Positions 12,629-20,332 of a DNA stretch of 51,189 nt are shown one piece after another. This DNA comes from Caulobacter segnis (GTDB taxonomy: Bacteria > Pseudomonadota > Alphaproteobacteria > Caulobacterales > Caulobacteraceae), in assembly GCF_003243465.1 (NCBI RefSeq), contig NZ_QFQZ01000027.1, positions 1 through 51,189 on the forward strand. Reading direction: 5' to 3'. Position 1 is the stretch's first letter. Each line of letters begins with the position of its first letter. The position numbers were made by a program, and so were the translations under genes. The notes under the pieces were generated by a model, which saw nothing but the letters and a program-made list of their open reading frames with translations, searched no databases and was not told the origin of the DNA.

Positions 12629-13533
12629 AGCCTCGTCCCTTCGTCTTGGACCACGGGCAGAGCGTCGACCGCGACGCCCGCCTCGGCCAGGGCGTCCAGC
12701 ACGGCGGTCGAGGCCGCCCGCCCCCGGAGCCAGACGATCTGCTGTCCCCGGGCGACGAGGGCCGCCAGGTGATCGGCGTCGGCGGCCTGCGGCGACAGGC
12801 GCTCGACGTCGCGCCTAGCCAGGCCGACGATCTCGGGATCGGCGTCCGGATCGATCACCACGACGTCGGCGGTTCCGAGGGCGCGGACCGCGCGCAGGCT
12901 CAGCAGATCGACCGGACCGTCCGCCGCCAGCACCTTCACCGCGCCTGTGCGCGCCACGCCCCTGGCCAGCGCCTCGCGCAGCAAGGCCTCGGCCTGGGCC
13001 ATGTCGCCGGCCATGGCCGCCCGCGCGGCGGGCCCGCGCGCCGCAGCCCGCAGGAACGCGCGGCGCTCGTGCAGGACCGGCAGGGCCTTGCGAACCTCGT
13101 CCTGGAGGCGGGCCAGCAGGGCGGCGACGCGACCCATGCCTTCGGGCACCTGGCTCTCGACGTCGTTGCGCAGCAGCGTCGCCAGCACGGGCGCCGAGCC
13201 CCCCGTGCCGATCGCCGCCACCACCTGGCCCCGGTCGATGATGGCCGGCGTGTTGAAGTCGCAAAGCGCGGGACGGTCGACCACGTTGAGCAGCGCGCCC
13301 GCCGCCCGCGCGGCTGCTACGGCGGCCTCGATGAAGGCTTCGTCGGCGCTGCCCACGAAGACCAGCACGGCGTCCGCATAGGCCTCGGGCGAGAAGGCCT
13401 CGGGCGCGTGCAGGCGGACGACCGTGGCGGGCGAGCCCTCGAACAGCCGGGCCTTGGCCTCGGCGGGTTCGCCGGAGCCGGCGATCACCACCCTGCGGCC
13501 GGCCAGGGGAAAATAGGCGGGAAAGGAGTCCAC
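12625..13533 (-). CDS. cysG: Siroheme synthase N-domain-like protein (precorrin-2 dehydrogenase/ferrochelatase) with degenerate methyltransferase tail
   Basis: A 302-residue protein resembling the CysG-B half of siroheme synthase, which oxidises precorrin-2 with NAD and inserts iron. The Rossmann loop is VVIAGSGEPAEAK (residues 15-27). Asp86 in LLNVVD corresponds to the catalytic Asp of CysG, and IATGGSAPVLA-like sequence (IGTGGSAPVLA) follows. In Salmonella CysG the last motif carries Ser128; here that position reads Ala by motif alignment. Residues from about 200 look like the start of the methyltransferase domain (DLLSLRAVRALGTADVVV), but the GAGPGD motif is absent and the domain stops after about 100 residues. 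The start is GTG with GAGGA upstream. It lies 13 bp after the lipoprotein gene. The gene symbol is tentative, because the methyltransferase is not functional by sequence. Confidence 0.75.
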   Translation of the reverse strand: MDSFPAYFPLAGRRVVIAGSGEPAEAKARLFEGSPATVVRLHAPEAFSPEAYADAVLVFVGSADEAFIEAAVAAARAAGALLNVVDRPALCDFNTPAIIDRGQVVAAIGTGGSAPVLATLLRNDVESQVPEGMGRVAALLARLQDEVRKALPVLHERRAFLRAAARGPAARAAMAGDMAQAEALLREALARGVARTGAVKVLAADGPVDLLSLRAVRALGTADVVVIDPDADPEIVGLARRDVERLSPQAADADHLAALVARGQQIVWLRGRAASTAVLDALAEAGVAVDALPVVQDEGTRL

Positions 13534-13546
13534 GTGGGTCCTCGAA

Positions 13547-13858
13547 CTATTGGGAGTCGCACGCTCGATAGGGACCGCCGGGGAAGCCCTTGAGGGTGGC
13601 GGCCGTCCCCTTGCCCCAGATTTCGGCGTCGCCGGCCGTATAGCGCGCGCCCGAGCCGGAGCGGGCCAGCTTCAGGGTGCGCGTCACCCCGCCGGCGGTG
13701 ACCACGACATGCTTGCCGTGCAAGGCGTAGGCGGCGGTGAAGCTCTTGCCCGCCTGGCAGCGATAGCGGACCGCCGAGTCGGTGGCGTCCGGCGCCAGGG
13801 TCGCGCAGCCCGCCGCCGTCAGGGCCAGCAGGGCGAGAGGGACGAGGGCGCGCCGCAT
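13547..13858 (-). CDS. MliC-family lysozyme-inhibitor-like lipoprotein
   Basis: A 103-residue secreted protein with a signal peptide ending in the lipobox-like LTAAGC, so Cys18 is probably lipidated. The remaining domain resembles MliC, the membrane-bound inhibitor of c-type lysozyme: VRYRCQAGKSFTAAY, a paired strand, then ARYTAGDAEIWGKGTAATL. Cysteines at both ends of the domain could form a disulfide. A role in protecting peptidoglycan from host or predator lysozyme is inferred from the family. It appears to be the first gene of a two-gene unit with the siroheme-synthase-like gene, with a 13-bp gap. There is no clear functional link between them. Confidence 0.75.
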   Translation of the reverse strand: MRRALVPLALLALTAAGCATLAPDATDSAVRYRCQAGKSFTAAYALHGKHVVVTAGGVTRTLKLARSGSGARYTAGDAEIWGKGTAATLKGFPGGPYRACDSQ

Positions 13859-14000
13859 CGGAGCCTCCGGGTGATCAAGGCGGCGAGCATAGCGGGTTTA
13901 CGGCGCGCCGATCCAGGCGGTCACGATTTACGCTGGGATGTGAACAGTGTTAGCTTTGCTGTCGGACCAACGAGTCCGTCCTCGCGGGGAGGCGAGAGGC

Positions 14001-14456
14001 ATGGCGACCACGCTCGATATCAATGGCAAGTCGGTCACGGCCCAGGCGGCGCCCGACACCCCATTGCTCTGGGTGCTGCGTGACGAGCTGGGCCTGACCG
14101 GCACGAAATTCGGCTGCGGCATGGCCCAGTGCGGGGCCTGCACGGTCCACCTGGACGGTCAGCCGATCCGCGCCTGCGTGACGCCGATCGCCGCGGTCGG
14201 CGCCGGCAAGATCACCACGATTGAAGGCCTTGGTGGCGCCCATCCCGTGCAGCAAGCCTGGGTCCGTCACGACGTGCCCCAGTGCGGCTACTGCCAGTCC
14301 GGGCAGATCATGTCGGCCGTCGCCCTGCTGGCCGCGACGCCCAAGCCGTCCGACGAGGACATCGACGGGGCCATGGCCGGAAACCTCTGCCGCTGCGGCG
14401 CCTATCAGCGCATCCGCGCCGCCATCAAGGACGTCGCCGAGGGAGGCGCCCGATGA
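14001..14456 (+). CDS. iorA: Isoquinoline 1-oxidoreductase-type small subunit, 2x[2Fe-2S]
   Basis: A 151-residue electron-transfer subunit of a xanthine-oxidase-family molybdenum hydroxylase. An N-terminal plant-ferredoxin-type domain carries GCGMAQCGACTVH plus a later Cys (IRACVTP). The C-terminal helical domain carries the second cluster, QCGYCQSGQ and NLCRCGAYQRI. The length is typical. The ATG at 14001 is preceded by GGGGAGGCGAGAGG; an in-frame ATG 18 codons upstream gives an atypical N-terminus. The stop overlaps the start of the large subunit (ATGA), so the two are coupled. It has no signal peptide of its own. If the complex is exported, this subunit would travel with its Tat-signal partner. 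Confidence 0.92.
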   Translation: MATTLDINGKSVTAQAAPDTPLLWVLRDELGLTGTKFGCGMAQCGACTVHLDGQPIRACVTPIAAVGAGKITTIEGLGGAHPVQQAWVRHDVPQCGYCQSGQIMSAVALLAATPKPSDEDIDGAMAGNLCRCGAYQRIRAAIKDVAEGGAR

Positions 14457-16630
14457 ACGCCCCCTTCAAGCCCGAGGGCCCGAGCCGCCGCGACCTGGTG
14501 GTCGGTTCCGCCCTGGTCGGCGGCGCATTGCTGGTCGGCTGTTCGCCGGCCGACCTGATGAGCCTGGGCTCCAAGGTCGAGGTCGGCGCCTTCGGTCCCT
14601 TCATCAAGATCGCTCCCGATGGCGCGGTGACGGTCATCTCCAAGCACATCGAGTTCGGCCAGGGCAGCCACGCGGGCCTGGCGGCGATCGTCGCCGAGGA
14701 GCTCGACGCCGACTGGAGCCGCATCCGGGTCGAGTTTGCGCCGGCCAACGCCAAGCTCTATTCCAACGGCTCGGTCGGGGCGCAGCTGACCGGCGGCTCG
14801 TCCGCGATCTCCAACTCGTGGGACCAGCTGCGCAAGGCGGGGGCCACCGCGCGGGCCATGTTCGTCCAGGCCGCCGCCAATGGCTGGAACGTCCCGGCCG
14901 GCGAGATCAAGGTGAAGGACAGCGTCGTGACCCACGCCTCGGGCAAGACCGCGACCTTCGCCGACCTGCTGGCCGACGCGGCCAAGGTCCCGCCGCCGAA
15001 GGACGTCAAGCTGAAGGACCCGAAGGCCTTCACCCTGATCGGCACGGACCGGGTCCGCCGCAAGGACGCCCAGGCCAAGAGCGACGGCACGGCGCGCTAC
15101 ACCCAAGACGTCCGGCTGCCCGACATGCTGACCGCCATGGTCGCCCACCCGCCCAGGTTCGGCGCCAAGGTGAAGAGCTTCGACGCCACGCAGGCCCGCA
15201 GGGTCCCAGGCGTAGTCGAGGTCTTCCAGATCCCGTCCGGCGTCGCGGTGGTCGCCCAGAACACCTACGCCGCCAAGCTGGGCCGCGAGGCGCTGAACAT
15301 CGTCTGGGACGAAGAGAAGGCTGAAAAGCGCGGCTCCGCCGCCATCGCCCAGCAGTTCAAGGCGATCGCGGCGGGCGACGACGCCTCGGCCAAGTGGGAG
15401 CCGTTCGACCAGCGCGGCGACGCCGCCGTCCTCGCGTCGGCCAAGGGCGACCAGGTGCTGGAGGCGACCTACGAGTTCCCGTACCTCGCCCACGCCACCA
15501 TGGAGCCGATGAACTGCGTCGCTTCGGTCAACGGCTCGAAGGTCCAGCTGACGTTCGGCTCGCAAGGCCCGACCCTCGACCAGCTGAACGCCGCCAAGGT
15601 GGTCGGCTGCCTGCCGGGCTCGGTCGAGATCGAGACCCTGCTGGCCGGCGGCTCGTTCGGGCGGCGGGCGACGTTCGAGTCGGACTACGCGGTCGAGTGC
15701 CTTTACATCGCCAAGACGATCGGCGGCGGCCGGCCGGTGAAGCTGGTCTGGACGCGCGAGGACGACATGCGGGCCGGCTACTACCGGCCGATCGTCATCC
15801 ATGCGGTCAAGGTCAGGCTGGACCAGGACGGCTACCCGGCCGCCTGGCGCCACCGGATCGTCACCCAGTCGATCATGAAGAACTCGCCGATGCCGGCGGG
15901 CAAGGGGCCGGATGGCAGCGCGATCGAGGGGGCGGCGGGCTCGCCCTACCTGAAGGCCACGCCGATCGTGGACTGTCAGGTCGCCTTCCCGGACGTCGGC
16001 GTGCCCGTGCTGTGGTGGCGCTCGGTCGGCGCGACCCATACCGCCTTCGTGATGGAGCACACGATCGACCAGCTGGCCCGCAAGGCCGGCAAGGATCCGG
16101 TCGACTATCGCCGGGCCCTCTATCGCAAGGCCGGCGCCGACCGGCACCTGGCGGCGCTGGACCTCGCGGTCGAAAAGGCGGGGCCGGCGCCGACGCCCGG
16201 CTGGGCGCGCGGCGTGGCGGTGCACGAGAGCTTCGGCTCGGTCGTCGCCCAGGTGGCGGAGGTCAAGCTCGAGAACGGCGTCCCCCGCGTCGGCCGCGTG
16301 GTCACCGCCGTCGACTGCGGTGTGGCGGTTTCGCCCGACCAGATCGCGGCCCAGATGGAGGGCGGGGTCTGCTACGGCCTGTCGGCGGTCCTGTTCGGCG
16401 AGGTGACCTTGACCGACGGCAAGGTCGATCAGGGCAATTTCGACACCTATCGGGTGCTGCGCATCAACGAGGCGCCGACGGTGGAGACCCACATCGTTCC
16501 GTCCGGCGATCCCCCCAGCGGGGTGGGCGAGCCCGGCACGCCGGTGATCGGACCGGCGGTCGCCAACGCCTTGCTGGCCTTGGATCAGCGCGTCACTGAT
16601 CGCCTGCCGATCATCCGTACGGCGACGTAG
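14453..16630 (+). CDS. iorB: Isoquinoline 1-oxidoreductase-type large subunit, molybdopterin-binding
   Basis: A 725-residue catalytic subunit that binds molybdopterin cytosine dinucleotide and hydroxylates N-heterocycles or oxidises aldehydes; the substrate is not readable. A twin-arginine signal SRRDLVVGSALVGG lies at the N-terminus and ends in LLVGC, a lipobox-like sequence. Export by Tat and lipid anchoring are therefore possible. Later motifs fit the aldehyde oxidase/xanthine dehydrogenase family: VISKHIEFGQGSH, LEATYEFPYLAHATMEPMN, LAGGSFGRRA and GVGEPGTPVIGPAVANAL, the last with the expected catalytic Glu. It is translationally coupled to the iron-sulfur subunit. Cofactor synthesis genes follow within 3 kb. 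Confidence 0.92.
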   Translation: MNAPFKPEGPSRRDLVVGSALVGGALLVGCSPADLMSLGSKVEVGAFGPFIKIAPDGAVTVISKHIEFGQGSHAGLAAIVAEELDADWSRIRVEFAPANAKLYSNGSVGAQLTGGSSAISNSWDQLRKAGATARAMFVQAAANGWNVPAGEIKVKDSVVTHASGKTATFADLLADAAKVPPPKDVKLKDPKAFTLIGTDRVRRKDAQAKSDGTARYTQDVRLPDMLTAMVAHPPRFGAKVKSFDATQARRVPGVVEVFQIPSGVAVVAQNTYAAKLGREALNIVWDEEKAEKRGSAAIAQQFKAIAAGDDASAKWEPFDQRGDAAVLASAKGDQVLEATYEFPYLAHATMEPMNCVASVNGSKVQLTFGSQGPTLDQLNAAKVVGCLPGSVEIETLLAGGSFGRRATFESDYAVECLYIAKTIGGGRPVKLVWTREDDMRAGYYRPIVIHAVKVRLDQDGYPAAWRHRIVTQSIMKNSPMPAGKGPDGSAIEGAAGSPYLKATPIVDCQVAFPDVGVPVLWWRSVGATHTAFVMEHTIDQLARKAGKDPVDYRRALYRKAGADRHLAALDLAVEKAGPAPTPGWARGVAVHESFGSVVAQVAEVKLENGVPRVGRVVTAVDCGVAVSPDQIAAQMEGGVCYGLSAVLFGEVTLTDGKVDQGNFDTYRVLRINEAPTVETHIVPSGDPPSGVGEPGTPVIGPAVANALLALDQRVTDRLPIIRTAT

Positions 16631-16696
16631 CGGCAAGCTGGACGGAATCGACCTATCCGCGCATTGTGACCTTGTTCGCCAGTGCGTGGGGTTTTC

Positions 16697-16912
16697 ATGG
16701 CAGAGCTGTCCGGCGCCTCGGAAGATCAGGCGGAGGACATCGCGGCGTTTCGCGCGGCGTTGTCGAAGCTGGGCGAGGACCATCGTAGGGTCCTCCAGGT
16801 TCTTTTCCCGCGGATCGCCGCGTTGCAGGAACGGGGCGACACGGACGGCGCCCTGGCGCTGGTGGCCAAGATCAAGGCCATCCTCAGCGATCCCGAGCGC
16901 CGGCCTCAGTAA
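16697..16912 (+). CDS. Small helical hypothetical protein, 71 aa
   Basis: I do not recognise the family. The protein is predicted to be almost wholly helical, with alternating charged and hydrophobic residues (AAFRAALSKLGEDHRRVLQVLFPRIAALQERGD). It has no signal peptide and no cysteine. The start ATG at 16697 has GGGG shortly upstream; a GTG five codons earlier is possible. It lies 66 bp after the hydroxylase large subunit and is convergent with the MocA-like gene, 18 bp from its stop. Codon use matches neighbours, so it is probably real. Confidence 0.6.
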   Translation: MAELSGASEDQAEDIAAFRAALSKLGEDHRRVLQVLFPRIAALQERGDTDGALALVAKIKAILSDPERRPQ

Positions 16913-16930
16913 CCGCCGGAGCCTGTAGAC

Positions 16931-17539
16931 CTAGAACCGGGCGAGATCTTCTGGCCGGTCGATGTCGAGCAGGACGCCGCGATCATCCACCTCGACAAGG
17001 CGCAGGCTGGATCCGGCCGCCGCGATCAGCGCGCGAGCCCCCTCGTCGCCCTTGAGCGTCTTGAGCGCCGGCAGCCAGGCGCGGCCGAACAGCACCGGAT
17101 GGCCGCGCCGTCCGGCATGGACCGGCGCGACGATGCGGTCGGGTGCGTCCAGGGCCGCCGCCAGCCTGACCGGCGTGTCGGGCGCGATCGTGGGCATGTC
17201 GCCGAGAAAAACGAACACGCCCTCGGCCGCCGCGGAAACGGCGCTGGCGGCGGTTCTCAGCGAGGCTCCCATGCCTTCGGCGGCTTGAGGGACGGGGACG
17301 AGCACAAGGCGGTCCGCCCGGTCGGGCGTCGCGAAGGCTTGAACCGCGTCGACGAGGCGCGGATCATCGCCAACGGCCACCAGGACCCGCCGGACCGGTG
17401 CGGCGAGCGCGGCGGCCAGGGCCCCAGTGACCAGGGGCGCGCCGTTCAGCGCGGCCAGCAGCTTGTCGCCGCCGAAGCGGACTCCCCGGCCCGCCGCCAG
17501 GACGATCGCTTCCAAGACCGGGGTATGGCTTTGCGTCAT
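16931..17539 (-). CDS. mocA: MocA-like molybdenum cofactor cytidylyltransferase
   Basis: A 202-residue nucleotidyltransferase of the MobA/MocA group. The nucleotide-binding signature LAAGRGVRFGGDKLL is at residues 14-28. It is followed by VFVFLGDMPTIAP, which holds the metal-binding Asp, and RRGHPVLFGRAWL. The length is standard. MocA adds CMP to molybdopterin for hydroxylases of the xanthine-oxidase family, which fits the IorAB pair just upstream on the other strand. The start ATG is only 29 bp from the start of divergent moaA, so the promoters must overlap or the transcripts have very short leaders. Confidence 0.87.
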   Translation of the reverse strand: MTQSHTPVLEAIVLAAGRGVRFGGDKLLAALNGAPLVTGALAAALAAPVRRVLVAVGDDPRLVDAVQAFATPDRADRLVLVPVPQAAEGMGASLRTAASAVSAAAEGVFVFLGDMPTIAPDTPVRLAAALDAPDRIVAPVHAGRRGHPVLFGRAWLPALKTLKGDEGARALIAAAGSSLRLVEVDDRGVLLDIDRPEDLARF

Positions 17540-17568
17540 GGGCTCCAGCGCCTATCTTGCGGCCAGAC

Positions 17569-18612
17569 ATGACGCCCTATGACGACAGCGCCGCGCAAGC
17601 GGTCTTAGCCGCGCCCAGCCCGCCCGTCCTGGTGGACGGTTTCGGCCGCGCCGTCACCTATCTGCGCGTCTCCGTCACCGATCGCTGCGACCTGCGCTGC
17701 GTCTACTGCATGGCCGAGCACATGACCTTCCTGCCGAAGGCCGAGGTGCTGACGCTGGAGGAGCTGGACCGCCTGGCCTCGATGTTCGTGGCGCTGGGGG
17801 TGCGCAAGCTGCGCCTGACCGGCGGCGAGCCCCTGGTGCGCAAGGGCTTCATGACGCTGGTCGAGCGCCTGTCGCGCCACCTGGCGTCGGGCGCTTTGGA
17901 CGAGCTGACCCTGACCACCAACGGCGCGCAGCTGGAGCGCTACGCGGCGGACCTGGCCCGGTTCGGCGTGCGGCGGATCAATGTCTCGCTCGACACCCTG
18001 GACCCCGCCGTCTTCCGCCGGCTGACCCGCGGCGGCGATGTGGCGCGCGTGATCGCCGGGATCGACGCGGCCCAGGCGGCGGGCCTGGCGGTCAAGCTGA
18101 ACGCCGTGGCGCTGAAGGACGACAACGCCAAGGCCCTGCCGGACCTGATCGGCTGGGCCCACGCGCGCAGCTGCGACGTCAGCCTGATCGAGACCATGCC
18201 GCTGGGCGAGGTCGAGCAGGACCGCACCGACCAGTTCCTGTCGCTGGCGCAGGTGCGCCGCGACCTGGCCGCGTTCTGGACGCTGGAGGACATCCCGCTG
18301 ACCACGGGCGGACCGGCGCGCTACGTCCGGGTCGCTGAAACAGGGGGGCGGCTCGGTTTCATCACCCCGCTCAGCCACAATTTCTGCGACGCCTGCAATC
18401 GGGTGCGCCTGACCTGCACGGGTACGCTGCACACCTGCCTGGGGCGCGAGGACGCCAGCGACCTGCGCGCCGTGCTGCGGTCGGGCGCGGACGAGGCGGG
18501 CCTGCGGGCGGCGATCTACGCGGCCATCGGCGCCAAGCCCCAGGGTCATGATTTCCAGATCGCCGCGGCGCGTCCGGCCGTGGCGCGGCACATGTCGACC
18601 ACGGGGGGCTAG
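17569..18612 (+). CDS. moaA: GTP 3',8-cyclase MoaA (radical SAM)
   Basis: Catalyses the first step of molybdopterin synthesis, turning GTP into 3',8-cyclo-GTP with MoaC acting next. In this 347-residue protein the radical-SAM cluster motif CxxxCxxC is at Cys40, Cys44 and Cys47 (DRCDLRCVYC). The GGEP motif follows in RLTGGEPLVRKGF. The second cluster is in FCDACNRVRLTCTGTLHTC, and the protein ends in the essential Gly-Gly. The ATG at 17569 is preferred over TTG at 17557 because it leaves a typical N-terminus. It is the first gene of moaA-moaD-moaE-moaB-moaC, with a 3-bp gap to moaD. In C. crescentus-type bacteria leaderless starts are common, which would fit the crowded upstream region. Confidence 0.96.
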   Translation: MTPYDDSAAQAVLAAPSPPVLVDGFGRAVTYLRVSVTDRCDLRCVYCMAEHMTFLPKAEVLTLEELDRLASMFVALGVRKLRLTGGEPLVRKGFMTLVERLSRHLASGALDELTLTTNGAQLERYAADLARFGVRRINVSLDTLDPAVFRRLTRGGDVARVIAGIDAAQAAGLAVKLNAVALKDDNAKALPDLIGWAHARSCDVSLIETMPLGEVEQDRTDQFLSLAQVRRDLAAFWTLEDIPLTTGGPARYVRVAETGGRLGFITPLSHNFCDACNRVRLTCTGTLHTCLGREDASDLRAVLRSGADEAGLRAAIYAAIGAKPQGHDFQIAAARPAVARHMSTTGG

Positions 18613-18615
18613 GCG

Positions 18616-18855
18616 ATGGCGCGGGTGCTGCTGTTCGGACGGCTGGCCGACCAGGCCGGCTGGCGCGACCGTCGGATCGAGGCCGTCGATCTGGCCGCCC
18701 TGCGCGCGGTCATCGCCGCCGAGGATGCGGGGCTGGGCGAGGCCCTGGCCGCGCCCGGCGTGCAGATCGCCGTCGACAAGGTGCTGGTGCGCGGCGAGTC
18801 GGCCTTGGCGGCCGGCGCCGAAGTGGCCTTCCTGCCGCCGATGAGCGGCGGATGA
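18616..18855 (+). CDS. moaD: Molybdopterin synthase sulfur-carrier subunit MoaD
   Basis: A 79-residue ubiquitin-like sulfur carrier that ends in PPMSGG. The C-terminal Gly-Gly becomes a thiocarboxylate and donates sulfur to precursor Z within the MoaD-MoaE complex. The N-terminal strand VLLFGRLADQAG and VAFLPPMSGG are typical. It starts 3 bp after moaA and its end overlaps moaE by 4 bp (ATGA), matching the obligate pairing of the two subunits. Confidence 0.95.
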   Translation: MARVLLFGRLADQAGWRDRRIEAVDLAALRAVIAAEDAGLGEALAAPGVQIAVDKVLVRGESALAAGAEVAFLPPMSGG

Positions 18856-19295
18856 CGGTCGCCCTGACCGACCGGCCGTTCGAGCCGGGCGCCTTGGTCA
18901 CGGCCTTCTGCGCCGACCGGGGCGAGACGGGCGCGGTGGCCAGTTTCGTCGGCCTGGCGCGCGCCGAGCAGGGCGCCGCCATCGCCCTGGAACTGGAGGC
19001 GTATCCCGGCTTCACCGAAGCGGCGATCGGCGAGATCGCCGGCGAGGCCATGGCGCGCTTCCAGCTGCAGGACGTCCACATCGTCCACCGCATCGGGCGG
19101 ATCGCGCCGGGCGAGGCGATCGTCTTCGTCGCCACCGCGGCCGCCCATCGCCGCGCGGCGTTCGAGGCCTGCGACTTCCTGATGGACTACCTGAAGAGCC
19201 GCGCGCCCTTCTGGAAGAAGGAGCACGGCCCGGACGGGGCGCGCTGGATTGAGCCGACGGACCGCGATCGGACCGACGCGCAACGCTGGGACTGA
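18852..19295 (+). CDS. moaE: Molybdopterin synthase catalytic subunit MoaE
   Basis: A 147-residue large subunit of molybdopterin synthase. Family motifs are GAVASFVGLAR (residues 27-37), LELEAYPGF, VHRIGRIAPGEAIVFVA, and the active-site stretch LKSRAPFWKKEHGPDGARWIE with the conserved lysines. It is translationally coupled to moaD through an ATGA overlap. Precursor Z and the thiocarboxylated MoaD are its substrates. It is followed by moaB after 12 bp. Confidence 0.95.
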   Translation: MTVALTDRPFEPGALVTAFCADRGETGAVASFVGLARAEQGAAIALELEAYPGFTEAAIGEIAGEAMARFQLQDVHIVHRIGRIAPGEAIVFVATAAAHRRAAFEACDFLMDYLKSRAPFWKKEHGPDGARWIEPTDRDRTDAQRWD

Positions 19296-19307
19296 GAGGA
19301 GAAACGG

Positions 19308-19862
19308 ATGTCGGACGCGGGCCTCAAGCCGGGCGGCGGGATCAAGCCGGAGCTGCCGTTCACGCCGGTGCGGGTGGCGGTGCTGACCGTCTCCGATACG
19401 CGCGACGCGGCGAGCGACACCTCTGGCCAGATCCTGGTCGAGCGCATCCAGGCCGCCGGACACACCCTGGCCGACCGCGCCCTCGTCCGTGATGACGTCG
19501 AGCGCATCCGGACCCAGGTCCGCGCCTGGGTCGATAGCGGAACCGTCGACGCCGTCGTCACCACCGGCGGCACCGGCCTGACGGGGCGGGACGTGACGGT
19601 GGAGGCGCTGGAGCCGCTGTTCGACAAGAAGATCGACGGCTTCTCGGTGGTCTTTCACCTGGTGTCCTACGCCTCGGTCGGCCTTTCGACCCTGCAGTCG
19701 CGGGCCACGGCCGGCCTGGTCGGCGGCGTCTTCGTCTTCTGCCTGCCGGGCAGCAACGGGGCGGTGAAGGACGGCTGGGACAAGCTCATCTCCGCGCAGT
19801 TGGACAGCCGCCACAAGCCCTGCAACATGGTCGAGCTGATGCCGAGGCTGCTTGAGCAATGA
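19308..19862 (+). CDS. moaB: Molybdenum cofactor biosynthesis protein MoaB/MogA family
   Basis: A 184-residue MoaB-type protein that adenylylates molybdopterin, or binds it, before metal insertion. The molybdopterin-binding motif VVTTGGTGLTGRDVT is at about residues 83-97. It is followed by GFSVVFHLVSYASVGLSTLQSRATAG and the CLPGSNGAVKDGWD loop. The N-terminal 20 residues are a proline- and glycine-rich extension. GAGGAGAA precedes the ATG. Its last codons overlap the moaC start by 4 bp (ATGA). Confidence 0.93.
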   Translation: MSDAGLKPGGGIKPELPFTPVRVAVLTVSDTRDAASDTSGQILVERIQAAGHTLADRALVRDDVERIRTQVRAWVDSGTVDAVVTTGGTGLTGRDVTVEALEPLFDKKIDGFSVVFHLVSYASVGLSTLQSRATAGLVGGVFVFCLPGSNGAVKDGWDKLISAQLDSRHKPCNMVELMPRLLEQ

Positions 19863-20332
19863 GCAAGCTGACCCACATCGACGACCAGGGCCGCGCCCGC
19901 ATGGTCGACGTTTCCGACAAGCCGGCGACGACTCGCGAGGCGGTGGCGAGCGGCTTCGTGCGGATGGCGCCCTCGACCCTGGCGCTGGCGGTTTCCGGTT
20001 CGGGCCGAAAGGGCGACGTGCGCGCCGTGGCCGAACTGGCCGGGGTCATGGCCGCCAAGAAGACCTCGGACCTGATCCCCCTGTGCCACCCTCTGGCGCT
20101 ATCGAAGGTCGAGGTGTCCGTCGAGCCGGCCGAAGGCGGCCTCAAGGTCACCGCGCGGGTCAAGACCACCGGCCCCACGGGCGTCGAGATGGAAGCGTTG
20201 ACGGCGGCGTCGGTGGCCTGCCTGACGATCTACGACATGCTCAAGGCCGCCGAGAAGGGCATGGTCATCGAGGCCGTGCGCCTGCTGGAAAAGACCGGCG
20301 GCAAGTCGGGCGACTGGTCGGCGGGCGGTTAG
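19859..20332 (+). CDS. moaC: Cyclic pyranopterin monophosphate synthase MoaC
   Basis: A 157-residue enzyme that rearranges 3',8-cyclo-GTP into cyclic pyranopterin monophosphate, acting after MoaA. Conserved motifs are MVDVSDKPATTREA, LIPLCHPLALSKVEV with the active-site His, and GVEMEALTAASVACLTIYDMLKA. It is the last gene of the moa operon. Its stop overlaps the stop of the convergent chemoreceptor by 4 bp, leaving no room for a separate terminator on either strand. Confidence 0.96.
   Translation: MSKLTHIDDQGRARMVDVSDKPATTREAVASGFVRMAPSTLALAVSGSGRKGDVRAVAELAGVMAAKKTSDLIPLCHPLALSKVEVSVEPAEGGLKVTARVKTTGPTGVEMEALTAASVACLTIYDMLKAAEKGMVIEAVRLLEKTGGKSGDWSAGG

Noticed and set aside
11050..13593. 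847-codon frame spanning the transporter and the siroheme-synthase-like gene
   Set aside because: It is a shifted reading of a GC-rich region, rich in Arg/Gly/Pro with no family motif. It also covers two well supported genes, one on each strand.
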